Shown: positions 9,305 through 18,041 of the stretch, piece after piece
How the letters are laid out: each line of letters opens with the position of its first letter
Numbering within the stretch: position 1 is the first letter of the stretch
NCBI GenBank assembly: GCA_015258065.1
Contig: JABZIZ010000002.1
Coordinates: 62,001-126,000 of the forward strand
From: Lachnospiraceae bacterium
Lineage (GTDB): Bacteria > Bacillota > Clostridia > Lachnospirales > Lachnospiraceae
Length of the DNA stretch: 64,000 nucleotides
Direction: 5' to 3'
Notes under the pieces: model-generated
The model's database searches: none
What the model saw: only the letters and a program-made list of their open reading frames with translations
What the model was told of the DNA's origin: nothing
Made by a program: the position numbers and the translations under genes

Positions 9305-9964
9305 CTAGTCCTTCTTGGTACTGACCCTCTGCCCGTAACTCTTAAACTTGACCGCCATCAAATCCATCTCTTCTTTCGGGAGAATCACCGGTTCTCCAAT
9401 GGCTTTGGCCTTGGTGTATACCTCTGCGCAGTACTCGATCTCTTCGATGATGTTGAAGGCGTTTAACAGATCCTGCGCTCCTGCAAGCAGTCCGTGGTTG
9501 GCCAGAATGACCGCCCTGCGATCCTTCATTGCTTCAAACGCATTTTTTGCCAGCTCCATGGTGCCGTAGGTCGCATAATCCGCCACTCTGACATTTTCTC
9601 CTGCCACTGCGATCATATAATGGGTAGCGGGAAGGTCCTGCCTGAGACAGGCCAGTACCGTCGCATACATGGTATGGGCATGGATCACCGCATCGATGTC
9701 GTCGCGATATTTATACGGCATGAGGTGCATCGCCCATTCGGAAGAGGGAACTCTCTTTCCCTCCACGACCTGGCCGTCCAGATCAATGATGACAATATCT
9801 TCCGGTTGTATTTCAAAGAAGTCGATTCCGGACGGCGTAATCGCCACCTGTCCGTGCGCCCTGTCAAAAATGCTCAGGTTGCCGCCCGTCCCCTTGGTCA
9901 GCCCTGCTTCGACGAGCTTCTTCCCGTACTCAATCAGAAGCAGTCTTTCCTTTTCCATTAACAT
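9305..9964 (-). CDS. fucA: L-fuculose-1-phosphate aldolase
   Basis: A class II zinc aldolase of 219 residues that splits L-fuculose 1-phosphate into DHAP and L-lactaldehyde. The segment TKGTGGNLS binds phosphate. Glu76 (SSEWAMH) is the catalytic acid/base, and His95, His97 (IHAHTMY) and His157 (ANHGLL) are the zinc ligands, aligned almost residue for residue with E. coli FucA. The start at 9964 has an AAGAGGA site; a second ATG lies two codons later. Confidence 0.95.
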   Translation of the reverse strand: MLMEKERLLLIEYGKKLVEAGLTKGTGGNLSIFDRAHGQVAITPSGIDFFEIQPEDIVIIDLDGQVVEGKRVPSSEWAMHLMPYKYRDDIDAVIHAHTMYATVLACLRQDLPATHYMIAVAGENVRVADYATYGTMELAKNAFEAMKDRRAVILANHGLLAGAQDLLNAFNIIEEIEYCAEVYTKAKAIGEPVILPKEEMDLMAVKFKSYGQRVSTKKD

Positions 9965-10018
9965 TGTTTTCCTCTTTTCCCCCCAGACGTTTCGCCTGCG
10001 GATATATTTTCATGAGTC

Positions 10019-10042
10019 GGGTGCCGGGGATGCCCGGCACCC
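10019..10042. other. Perfect 10-bp hairpin in the fucI-fucA gap
   Basis: GGGTGCCGGG (10019-10028) pairs with CCCGGCACCC (10033-10042) across a 4-base loop. It lies between fucI and fucA inside the operon. No T-run follows on either strand, so it is more likely an mRNA-stability or attenuation element than a terminator. Confidence 0.6.
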
Positions 10043-10074
10043 CATGATACAGGCTTGCCAGAAGCAAGACTTCC

Positions 10075-10196
10075 GACTTCCCTCACTTGTACAAAGGTTC
10101 GTAATAAGCGCAGGCTCTGTAATCCTGTCCCTATGATAGACTTCCCTTACTTGTACAAAGGTCCGTAATAAGCGCAGGCTCTGTAATCCTGTCCCT
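10075..10196. repeat. 58-bp direct duplication of the fucI 3' end
   Basis: Positions 10075-10132 and 10139-10196 match at 56 of 58 bases, offset by 64. The right copy contains the real fucI stop and its last 16 codons. The left copy is a non-translated remnant downstream in the fucI-fucA gap; it would read the same peptide tail with one change (Gly to Glu, in YYGPLYK) and end in TGA instead of TAA. The right copy fits the FucI family C-terminus, so it is the functional one. Confidence 0.95.
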
Positions 10197-11928
10197 CTAA
10201 ATCAGCGGTTCCGAAGCCGTTAAAGGCATGCGGTCTGTAGATGCGGTTCTCTTCCACGTTGTGGAAAGCGACCGGAATGCGCAGCATGGATGCCAGTGTT
10301 AAGAGCCTGTCGCCGACATGTCCCTCTACGGTAGCCCCGTGATTGGCACCCCATTTCGCCATCACATTGTAGACGGAATCCGCCGCTCCGATGCCGATCT
10401 TCGGTGCAAACCAGGTGGTCGGCCAGGTTCTGTCCGTTCTCTCATCCAGCGTCTTGTGCACCTCCGCATCCAGCACGCAGGTATTTCCTTCGATCACCTG
10501 CAGCGTCGGTCCTACACCCTCTACCATGTTCACACGGATCATGGTAACCGGCATCTCCGCCGCCGTCTTAAAGTGAGAAGAGAAGCCGCCTCCTCTGAAA
10601 TATTCATAGTTGGCTCTGCACCAGTCGGTTGCCTCGCATAGAGCGGTGATATCCTCCTCTGTCAGGTTCCACCACTCCTTCATGGTGCCCTTCCCCGTCT
10701 CATCCTTTGCCGCAGCACTGGCATCCAGGCAGCTTGCGCCGGAATTGATGAGGTGGATGATGCCGTTTTTCGCAAACCCGGTCAGTTCTTTTCCCGTCAC
10801 CCTCTTGACCGCATCGGGGGACCAGTAGGTTCTCACATCGGAAAAGATCGGCGCCTTGCCGGTGGAGAGCCATCCGAAGAGCATGGCGATTCCGTTCAAG
10901 GTGTCATTTTCAGTTGCAAAAGGCGTCGGCATCTTCTTGCCGTTCCAGTTGAAGCCGGAAGCCATGATTGCCTCGGTGAAGTCCGCATTCGGCAGCCAGT
11001 CTGTCCACATCCGCTGTCCCTGGAAACCGCCTGCGATGGCGTTTCTTCCAAGCGCTTCCTCATGCCATCCCAGTTCCTTTAACTTCGGGTTGCCGAAGAG
11101 GATGTCTCTTACCACCAGCGCATGCTTGACGCAGAACTCCCACTGCTCGTCGTCCGGAATGAAGCGGGATTTGGTGATCACCTCCGGGAAGTTCTTGCCC
11201 GCATTGGTGTCATAGCCCTCTTTACAGTTCTCTTTTACCCAGGCAAGCGCCTTCTCGTACTCCTCCGGATCGTAGATGCCGATGGTGATTCTTCTAAGAA
11301 CCTCCGTCATATCCACCCATTCGGTTCTCATGCCCAGGTATTTCTGCAGGAAATCCACATTTACGACGCTTCCGGCAATTCCCATGGAGACCGCACCGAT
11401 GTTGACATAGGACTGATTCTTCATAATACCGACCGAAACGGCGCCTCTGGCGAAGTCCAGGATCTTCTTGGCTACATCTTCCGTGATTCCGGTATCGTCC
11501 TTATCCTGTACTTCCGTTCCGTAGATCGAGAAGGCCGGCAGCCCTCTCTGCGCATAAGCCGCCATGACCGCGGCAAGATATACGGCGCCCGGTCTTTCTG
11601 TCCCGTTAAATCCCCAAACCGCCTTGATCGTATTCGGGTTTAAATCCATGGTTTCCGTTCCGTAGCACCAGCAGGGCGTGACGGTCAGTGTTCCGATGAC
11701 ATTTTCTTTCGCAAAAAACTCTTCACAGACGGCCGCTTCCGCGCCACCGCCGATGGTCGTCGGGGACAGAACCACTTCCACGGGCTCCCCGTCCGGATAA
11801 CGCAGGTTCCCGGAAATGAGCTTCGCTGCGCTTTTGGCCATGTTCATGGTCTGCTCTTCTAAGGACTCTCTTACACCTCCCCATCTGCCGTCAATGGTGG
11901 GTCTGATGCCGATTCTTGGATGATTCAT
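10147..11928 (-). CDS. fucI: L-fucose isomerase
   Basis: A 593-residue Mn-dependent ketol isomerase converting L-fucose to L-fuculose. It begins with the family signature RIGIRPTIDGRWGGVRESLE, and contains PCWCYGTETMD, GFNGTERPGAVYLAA and GMRTEWVDMTEV. The C-terminus FNGFGTADLEGQDYRACAYY matches FucI closely. Full length for the family. It sits between the kinase and aldolase genes. Its last codons are duplicated downstream. Confidence 0.97.
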   Translation of the reverse strand: MNHPRIGIRPTIDGRWGGVRESLEEQTMNMAKSAAKLISGNLRYPDGEPVEVVLSPTTIGGGAEAAVCEEFFAKENVIGTLTVTPCWCYGTETMDLNPNTIKAVWGFNGTERPGAVYLAAVMAAYAQRGLPAFSIYGTEVQDKDDTGITEDVAKKILDFARGAVSVGIMKNQSYVNIGAVSMGIAGSVVNVDFLQKYLGMRTEWVDMTEVLRRITIGIYDPEEYEKALAWVKENCKEGYDTNAGKNFPEVITKSRFIPDDEQWEFCVKHALVVRDILFGNPKLKELGWHEEALGRNAIAGGFQGQRMWTDWLPNADFTEAIMASGFNWNGKKMPTPFATENDTLNGIAMLFGWLSTGKAPIFSDVRTYWSPDAVKRVTGKELTGFAKNGIIHLINSGASCLDASAAAKDETGKGTMKEWWNLTEEDITALCEATDWCRANYEYFRGGGFSSHFKTAAEMPVTMIRVNMVEGVGPTLQVIEGNTCVLDAEVHKTLDERTDRTWPTTWFAPKIGIGAADSVYNVMAKWGANHGATVEGHVGDRLLTLASMLRIPVAFHNVEENRIYRPHAFNGFGTADLEGQDYRACAYYGPLYK

Positions 11929-12032
11929 AATGCCTCCTTTTATTCTTCCTCTCTGATGATCTACGAATGATCTATTGGTAGCGGATTTTCGTTTGTACGA
12001 ACCCGCAATGGATCCCCCAATCCCTGCAAGGA

Positions 12033-13505
12033 TCAGATCCGGTTTCCCCGGTAATACTTGACCTCCGATGCCTCGCAGATCTTCTCTCTGCCTTCGTTCA
12101 CACTTGCCACTTCCTTCTCATACAAAAGCGTTAACAGAATATTGCCCAGTGCGGAGCTTTCATAAGGTCCCGCTTTCACGTCCAACTGCAGCTTCTGCGC
12201 AATCCGGGCAGCCAGCACTTCCGACTTTGCTCCCCCGCCGATCATCTGCAGCTTCGTAAATTGTCTGCCCAAAATACGCTCGATGTCTTCCTTCACCTCT
12301 TTGTATTTCTCCACCATGCTGTCATAGATCAGGGTGAAGTAGGAAAAATCGTCCCTAAGCGCCTCTACCCCCTCCTCTTTCAGGAAGGCATCGATTTCTT
12401 TTTTGACCTGCACATCCTCTCTGCTGAAAACCTCAGCATCCATGTCAATCAGCGCTTTTCTGTTCCCGAACCCTGCACTTCTCGCTCCGGAAGCTCCTTC
12501 TTCCCCGTCTTTCCTTGCAAACTCCTGCTTCACGTAGGAAGAAATTTCTTCAAAAGAAATCTTTCTGCCAAGCTTTTCTTCCAACTGCGTCTTGTATTTT
12601 TCAAAAAGGTAGAGCCCTGTGATGTTTTTGAAAAAATAAGTCTCCGATCCATAGCCAAGCTCATTGGTCAGGTTGCTTTCGTATGCTTCTCTTTCCGTAC
12701 AAGCCCGATCGACCGCCGTTCCGATTAAGGACCAAGTGCCGCAGCTCAGAAAAAGAGCATCGCGATCTTTCGCCACCTCCGTCATCAGCAGGGCGCTTGC
12801 CGTATCATGGCCGCAAACGGGAATGACATCAATGTCCAGCTTCCGCAGCCTCTCGCATTTGGCGTTTTTGGTGCTTGCTCTCCACTCGCCGGCCTTGACG
12901 ATTTTCGGCACCAGTTCTTTTTTTAGTCCGAGTATTTGAAAGAGTGTTGCGGACACTTCCTTTTTGGTCAAATCGTAGAGCCCCGTGGTAGACCAGATGC
13001 TCTCTTCGCCGATCTTTTCCCCTGTCAAAAAATAATAGATCAGATCGGGGATCATCAGCAGCTTATCCGCCTTCTCATAAACATCCGGCTGGAGGGTTTT
13101 CAGGGCAAGCAGTTGGTAAACCGTATTGATCGTCATGATCTGGTTTCCGCTGTTCTGGAAAAGTGTCGCCTCCTCGATTCTGGAATCCGCCTCTTTCCTT
13201 CCGATGATGAATTTCTCATCCCGGTAAGAGAACGGTGCCTGCAGCAAATTTCCTTCCTGATCGATGAGACCGAAGTCCACTCCCCAACTGTCAATGCCGA
13301 TGGCGCTGACATCCGCATTCTCCAGGATCGTCTCTTCGATTTTTCCTATGATTCCATCCCAGTCCCAGACCAACCTGCCGTTCTTTCCCTGAATTTTATG
13401 GTTCATCCGCATCACTTCCTGCGTACAGAACTGTCCGTTTTCCAGAAAACCGACAATTCCACGGATGGAAGTGGCCCCCATATCGAAAGCAAGTACCTTC
13501 TTCAT
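12033..13505 (-). CDS. fucK: FGGY-family sugar kinase, probable L-fuculokinase
   Basis: A 490-residue FGGY kinase. The N-terminal phosphate-binding loop is FDMGATSIRG, the sugar-binding region includes GIDSWGVDFGLID, and the C-terminal ATP motifs are VCGHDTASA, SCGTWSLIG and MIGGGAKSEVLA. By sequence it looks at least as close to rhamnulokinase as to classical FucK. The assignment to L-fuculose rests on fucI and fucA immediately downstream. It is the first gene of the operon and is read from the control region at 13600. RhaB specificity is the main alternative. Confidence 0.85.
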   Translation of the reverse strand: MKKVLAFDMGATSIRGIVGFLENGQFCTQEVMRMNHKIQGKNGRLVWDWDGIIGKIEETILENADVSAIGIDSWGVDFGLIDQEGNLLQAPFSYRDEKFIIGRKEADSRIEEATLFQNSGNQIMTINTVYQLLALKTLQPDVYEKADKLLMIPDLIYYFLTGEKIGEESIWSTTGLYDLTKKEVSATLFQILGLKKELVPKIVKAGEWRASTKNAKCERLRKLDIDVIPVCGHDTASALLMTEVAKDRDALFLSCGTWSLIGTAVDRACTEREAYESNLTNELGYGSETYFFKNITGLYLFEKYKTQLEEKLGRKISFEEISSYVKQEFARKDGEEGASGARSAGFGNRKALIDMDAEVFSREDVQVKKEIDAFLKEEGVEALRDDFSYFTLIYDSMVEKYKEVKEDIERILGRQFTKLQMIGGGAKSEVLAARIAQKLQLDVKAGPYESSALGNILLTLLYEKEVASVNEGREKICEASEVKYYRGNRI

Positions 13506-13598
13506 CTGCCCTTCTCCAAGTTGTTTTCGCCCATCGTTTCCTGCCCCGAGAGCATCCTTTCTTTCGAAATTTTTGATGTTCTCCGCACTTTTCTCTAA

Positions 13599-13704
13599 AA
13601 AAAATATAGCATATTCAACAAAAGGATTGAATCAATGGACGTTACATTGAACAATTTCCCTTAAACTGTGCTATACTGTTCAAACGTGAACATTTTCGTT
13701 CAAA
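13599..13704. promoter_or_regulatory. Divergent fucose promoter and operator region
   Basis: Between fucK and the DeoR-type regulator lie several TTCAA/TTGAA elements. There is ATTCAA-N8-TTGAAT at 13613-13632, TTGAACAA at 13647-13654, a perfect TGTTCA-N4-TGAACA palindrome at 13677-13692, and a further GTTCAAA at about 13699. On the plus strand an extended -10 (TGC then TATACT at 13672-13677) overlaps the palindrome, as expected for autorepression. On the minus strand TTGATT and TATGCT at 16-base spacing precede fucK and overlap the first repeat. That the divergent regulator binds here is inference from position. Confidence 0.75.
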
Positions 13705-13794
13705 TTGCATTCCATCTGAAAGCGCAAACCTCGAGGATTCCAACTGAACCGGAAATGTTTCCTATTGACTTCTTACGCAGAACCGGAGGACAGC

Positions 13795-14553
13795 ATGGGA
13801 GTAGAAGACAGAAAAAGAGAAATTCTGGAGAAGTTAAATGCGCACAACGGGGTTGCCAGCATTCATTATCTGGTCGGGAAACTATATTCTTCCCGTTCCA
13901 CGATCCGAAGAGATCTCATTGCACTGGAAGAAGAGGGCGTGCTAAAACGCTCCCACGGCTATGTTTCTCTGGTGACCACCTCCGCAAGCGAAAGCCCGAT
14001 CAGCATGCGGCAGGTCGAAAATCTGGATAAAAAACAAAAAATCGCCAAAAGGACCGAGCCTTTTATCCGAGACGGTATGGTTCTATTCTTAGATTCTTCT
14101 TCCACCGTTTGTCAGCTCGCACCGATTCTAAAGGGAAAGAAGGACCTGACCATTATCACCAACGGAATCAATATCGCCGACGAGCTCTCGCATGCGCACA
14201 ACCTGACCTGCTTCCTCTGTCCCGGCGTATTGAAACACAAGAGCCTATCCATCGTCGGCGAGTTCACTTCCCAGTTCATCAAAAATTTCCATGCCGAACT
14301 TGCCATCCTCTCCTGCAAGGCAATCCGTGCGGACGGCATCTTCGAAGGAGACGATTCCCAGGGGCTGGTCAAAAAAAGCATGATGGAGAACGCCAACCGG
14401 GTGATTCTTCTCTGTGATCATACCAAGGAGCAGGCCATCGGCTTCTTTAAGACGACCGGTCTGGATTCTCTCTCCTGCCTGATCGCCGATGCACCTTTTT
14501 CCGACTCTCTGCAAAAAACGCTGCAGAAACAGATCCCCAAGGTGATTTCCTGA
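13795..14553 (+). CDS. DeoR-family transcriptional regulator, probable fucose repressor
   Basis: A 252-residue DeoR/GlpR-type regulator. The N-terminal winged helix (1-60) has REILEKLNAHNGVASIHYL and the recognition segment SSRSTIRRDLIALEEEGVL. The sugar-phosphate-sensing domain (75-250) shows the DSSSTV and ITNGINIADEL phosphate-binding loops. The likely inducer is a phosphorylated pathway intermediate such as L-fuculose 1-phosphate (family knowledge; not shown here). The start at 13795 has an ACCGGAGGA site. The gene is divergent from the fucose operon. Confidence 0.9.
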   Translation: MGVEDRKREILEKLNAHNGVASIHYLVGKLYSSRSTIRRDLIALEEEGVLKRSHGYVSLVTTSASESPISMRQVENLDKKQKIAKRTEPFIRDGMVLFLDSSSTVCQLAPILKGKKDLTIITNGINIADELSHAHNLTCFLCPGVLKHKSLSIVGEFTSQFIKNFHAELAILSCKAIRADGIFEGDDSQGLVKKSMMENANRVILLCDHTKEQAIGFFKTTGLDSLSCLIADAPFSDSLQKTLQKQIPKVIS

Positions 14554-14673
14554 TTTTTTTACATTGGCATCCTTGCTTCCATCCCTTATGATGGAGGGTG
14601 TCGCCAGTGAGATCCATGAGGAAAAAAATGACGATCGATCAATCGTTGATCCGGAAAGAAAGGGAGAAATTAC

Positions 14674-16338
14674 ATGAAGAGTGATATTCAGATTGCGCAG
14701 GAGGCGCAGATGCTTCCGATTGCGGAGGTCGGCGCACAGATCGACTTAAGCGAAGAGGCACTGGAGGCTTATGGGAAATACAAGGCCAAGGTGGACCTGA
14801 ACCAACTGCAACACCTGAAAAAGAAGGCGAAGCTTGTTTTGGTAACTGCCATCAATCCGACGCCGGCGGGAGAAGGCAAGACCACCACTTCAATCGGTCT
14901 GGCGGATGCCATCCATCGCTTGGGGAAAAAAGCGGTTCTGGCTCTTCGCGAGCCTTCTCTGGGTCCGGTCTTCGGCTTAAAAGGCGGCGCCGCCGGCGGC
15001 GGTTATGCGCAGGTTCTGCCGATGGAAGACATCAATCTGCATTTTACCGGCGACTTTCACGCCATCGGGGCAGCCAACAACCTCCTGGCTGCTATGCTGG
15101 ACAACCACATCCAGCAGGGGAACGCACTGGGAATTGACCCCAGACGGATTGTATGGAAGCGCGCCGTGGATATGAACGACCGGGCGCTCCGACATACGGT
15201 GATCGGCCTGGGGAGTCCGATCGACGGCATCCCCAGAGAAGATTCCTTTCAGATTACCGTCGCCTCGGAGATCATGGCCATTTTTTGCCTTTCCCAAAAT
15301 GTAACGGATCTGAAGGAGCGGCTCTCCCGCATCATCGTCGCCTATACCAGAGATAGAAAGCCCGTCACCGCCCATGACCTGAAGGCGGAGGGTGCCATGT
15401 GTGCCTTATTAAAAGACGCCCTGCGTCCGAATCTGGTACAGACGATCGAGCACACCCCCGCCTTCGTACATGGCGGCCCCTTCGCCAATATCGCCCATGG
15501 CTGTAATTCTGTCCTTGCCACAGAGTGTGCCATGAAGCTGGGGGATTATGCAATTACCGAGGCCGGTTTCGGTGCCGATCTCGGCGCAGAAAAGTTCCTC
15601 GACATCAAGTGCCGGGCGGCAGGTCTTGTCCCGGACGCCGTCGTCATCGTCGCCACCGTCCGTGCACTGAAATATAACGGCGGTACCGCCGTTTCTGAAT
15701 TAAGCAGGGAAAACCTTTCCGCTCTCGCAAAGGGTCTTCCCAATCTCCTGCGCCACATCGAAAACATCCGTAACGTCTACCATCTGCCTTGCGTGGTCGC
15801 CATCAACGAATTCCCGAGCGATACGGAAGCCGAATACCGGTTCATCGAGGAAGCCTGCTACAAAGAAGGTTGCCTCTGCGCAAGAAGCGCCGTCTTTGCA
15901 AAGGGCGGCGAAGGCGGGGAAGACCTTGCCCGCAAGGTGATGCAGCTTTGTAAGGAGCAGAACAATTTCTCCTTCAGTTATGATAGCAGCGAAGGCATAC
16001 GGGAAAAGATCTCGGCGATCGCCAGAAAAATTTATCATGCGGACGGCGTCACCTTTACCGCCTCCTGCGAAAAACAGATCGATCAGTTGACGGAACTCGG
16101 CTTCGCCCGCCTCCCCGTCTGCATCGCCAAAACACAGTATTCCTTCACCGACGATCCTAAGAAATTAGGCGCACCGGAGCATTTCGAGATTACCGTCCGT
16201 AACCTCTCCGTTTCCGCCGGTGCCGGTTTCCTCGTCGCCCTCACCGGCGACATCGTCACCATGCCGGGACTGCCGAAGGTGCCCGCCGCCGAAGGAATTG
16301 ATGTAGACGAGAAAGGAAATATCACGGGACTGTTTTGA
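14674..16338 (+). CDS. fhs: Formate--tetrahydrofolate ligase
   Basis: A 554-residue enzyme that makes 10-formyl-THF from formate, THF and ATP. It has the N-terminal P-loop NPTPAGEGKTTTSIG, the LREPSLGPVFGLKGGA segment, the family signature VATVRALKYNGG, and the C-terminal AGAGFLVALTGDIVTMPGLP. Length is normal. The start has an AAAGGGAGAA site. It reads away from the fucose cluster and stands alone; the AT-rich Fic gene follows in the opposite direction. Confidence 0.98.
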   Translation: MKSDIQIAQEAQMLPIAEVGAQIDLSEEALEAYGKYKAKVDLNQLQHLKKKAKLVLVTAINPTPAGEGKTTTSIGLADAIHRLGKKAVLALREPSLGPVFGLKGGAAGGGYAQVLPMEDINLHFTGDFHAIGAANNLLAAMLDNHIQQGNALGIDPRRIVWKRAVDMNDRALRHTVIGLGSPIDGIPREDSFQITVASEIMAIFCLSQNVTDLKERLSRIIVAYTRDRKPVTAHDLKAEGAMCALLKDALRPNLVQTIEHTPAFVHGGPFANIAHGCNSVLATECAMKLGDYAITEAGFGADLGAEKFLDIKCRAAGLVPDAVVIVATVRALKYNGGTAVSELSRENLSALAKGLPNLLRHIENIRNVYHLPCVVAINEFPSDTEAEYRFIEEACYKEGCLCARSAVFAKGGEGGEDLARKVMQLCKEQNNFSFSYDSSEGIREKISAIARKIYHADGVTFTASCEKQIDQLTELGFARLPVCIAKTQYSFTDDPKKLGAPEHFEITVRNLSVSAGAGFLVALTGDIVTMPGLPKVPAAEGIDVDEKGNITGLF

Positions 16339-16346
16339 AAAGACAT

Positions 16347-16392
16347 AGCAGGCGATGGGCGACAGGAAGCTTTCTGTCGTCCATCACCTGCT
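16347..16392 (+). terminator. Long hairpin after fhs
   Basis: An inverted repeat of about 20 bp, with a few G-U or mismatched pairs, centred at 16370 (AGCAGGCGATGG... with ...CCATCACCTGCT). It begins 8 bases after the fhs stop. No strong U-tract follows. It is the best candidate for fhs transcript end, possibly together with the next hairpin. Confidence 0.6.
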
Positions 16393-16441
16393 CTACACAA
16401 ACAGAGGAAAACCGCTGTCATGTCCTAGGAATTCACATAAC

Positions 16442-16487
16442 AACAGTCCGTCCGGTAGATTCCTCATTGCCGGGCGGACTGCTGTTT
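16442..16487. terminator. Second hairpin between fhs and the Fic gene
   Basis: AACAGTCCGTCCGG and CCGGGCGGACTGCTGTT form a bulged stem in the gap between the convergent fhs and fic genes. It could end transcription from either side. The tail is only moderately T-rich. Confidence 0.5.
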
Positions 16488-16515
16488 ATCTCCAAATCAA
16501 ACGCTACTTTTTATC

Positions 16516-17562
16516 TCAGTTTTTTATGTACCTTGTTCCTCTTCCACTTCCAATTTTCCGAATGGTGCCGCTCCTGACCATTTGCCCCAAAACCGCCTCG
16601 ATCGTTGTAGCACTGACGTCCGGCAGTATTTTTCCAATATCTACTTTTGCTATTGGAGTAAGACTATTCAGCACAGTGGCTTCTACCCTTGCCTGCTTGG
16701 TTACTTTCCTGCTCCCAATCACTGCAAATCTCTTGTCCAGTTCTTTGTAGCAAGCATATACCGTTGTAATAAATTCCATGATAAATGCGGAATAATCCTG
16801 ATTGTTTTCATGCCACCCTTCCGATGACTTTTTCAACGCCTCATAATAATTTCCTTTTCTCCTGTTAATCTGCTCTTCAAAAGAAATATACTTCCCTGCA
16901 TCGAAACCATTTTTATAAAGGAGCAACAAAGACAGCAATCTGGAAATCCTGCCATTCCCATCCCTAAAAGGATGGATGCAAAGGAAATCCAGGATCACGC
17001 ACGGAATGAGAAGCAGCTGGTTAATGCCAGGATGATCTCTTGCTTCCCTGTATGCCAATTCCAACTGCTCCATTTCTAGTGGTGTATCTGCCGCCGACGT
17101 AGGATGAAATCTCACGCGTCTTCTTCCATTTTTATCTTCCTCAATGATATCGTTGTCATATTCTTTGTATTTGCCTGCATGTGAATATCCCGCAATGTTC
17201 ATCATAATGGAATGGAGTCTACAAATATCGGACTGACAAAAATCCATAGCCCCATATTCCGTGTGAACCTCCGCAAGAGCATCTCTATACCCGGCTATCT
17301 CCTGCTCATTATGATTCAATGGCGCACTGTTGCCATTGACGATTTCATGAATGCGCTCCTCTGTAGTAACAATGCCTTCTATCTCATTGGAACTCTTCAC
17401 GGACTGAACCTTCGCTATCCCTTCCAACTCGCTGAATACATCAACAAAGTGTTCCTTCCGATCGGAGGCCATGACCCGTAGGGCATAAATATCCGTTGTG
17501 ATGTTTAAGATTCCAGCGGGAAGAAGCCCATTCTGCAGAAAAGAATAATCAAATAGATGCAT
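16516..17562 (-). CDS. Fic-domain protein with N-terminal inhibitory motif and C-terminal winged helix
   Basis: A 348-residue Fic-family protein, expected to transfer AMP from ATP to a target protein. The catalytic motif is HPFRDGNGR, intact in all key residues, at about 200. An N-terminal inhibitory helix of the (S/T)xxxE(G/N) type is visible in SSNEIEG, which normally restrains activity. The C-terminal 60 residues look like a winged helix ending in GSGRGTRY. I chose the ATG at 17562 because an AAAGGAGA site lies at ideal spacing; the frame extends 7 codons further. The gene is AT-rich and follows a palindromic operator. Host target unknown. Confidence 0.92.
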   Translation of the reverse strand: MHLFDYSFLQNGLLPAGILNITTDIYALRVMASDRKEHFVDVFSELEGIAKVQSVKSSNEIEGIVTTEERIHEIVNGNSAPLNHNEQEIAGYRDALAEVHTEYGAMDFCQSDICRLHSIMMNIAGYSHAGKYKEYDNDIIEEDKNGRRRVRFHPTSAADTPLEMEQLELAYREARDHPGINQLLLIPCVILDFLCIHPFRDGNGRISRLLSLLLLYKNGFDAGKYISFEEQINRRKGNYYEALKKSSEGWHENNQDYSAFIMEFITTVYACYKELDKRFAVIGSRKVTKQARVEATVLNSLTPIAKVDIGKILPDVSATTIEAVLGQMVRSGTIRKIGSGRGTRYIKN

Positions 17563-17591
17563 CGCCGAATCTCCTTTCTGCATAAAATATT

Positions 17592-17653
17592 GCCGTTTTA
17601 TATGCAGAAAGTCAAGTTTTTATGCATATAAAACGCCCGTTTTATATGCATAT
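17592..17653. promoter_or_regulatory. Palindromic operator upstream of fic
   Basis: A perfect 15-bp inverted repeat with a 2-base spacer occupies 17621-17652 (core ATGCATATAAAACG / CGTTTTATATGCAT). A third half-site, CGTTTTATATGCA, is at about 17593-17605, close to the fic ribosome site. This is a strong protein-binding architecture. The winged helix at the Fic C-terminus makes Fic itself a candidate binder (inference). Confidence 0.8.
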
Positions 17654-17705
17654 AGCTTCTCCGGATTCTTTTCCTTAGCCGAGATGCCTCCGATCAATCA
17701 CATTT

Positions 17706-18041
17706 TTACTTTGCAATAGCGTTTGTCACAAAAGGAAACTTTCTAGTAAGCTCCTTGTCCATCTCAATCATACTTAGAAGTCTGCTTGCAGCTCCTGATG
17801 GATGATTCGTACCCGCCTCCCACGCCTCCACTGTCTTATCTGATACTCCAATATAACTTGCAAATATTTTCTGTGACATGCCCGTTGAATTTCTAATCTT
17901 CTTGATCTCATCAGCTTCAAAGACTTTAACCGGTTCTACAGTAACCTTATGTCTCTTAAGTAGTGGCTTATCACTCTTGACATCAGCTAATACTTCATTT
18001 AATCCCGTCATTATACTTTCATATGCGCTGTTATGACTCAT
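17706..18041 (-). CDS. HigA-type antitoxin with XRE helix-turn-helix
   Basis: A 111-residue DNA-binding antitoxin. Residues about 50-100 form an XRE helix-turn-helix (SQKIFASYIGVSDKTVEAWE). In this reverse gene order (toxin first) it fits HigBA-like pairs. I chose the ATG at 18041: it has a GGAGGTG site inside the end of the toxin gene and overlaps it by 11 bases, which couples the two. The antitoxin should neutralise the toxin and repress the shared promoter. Confidence 0.88.
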   Translation of the reverse strand: MSHNSAYESIMTGLNEVLADVKSDKPLLKRHKVTVEPVKVFEADEIKKIRNSTGMSQKIFASYIGVSDKTVEAWEAGTNHPSGAASRLLSMIEMDKELTRKFPFVTNAIAK

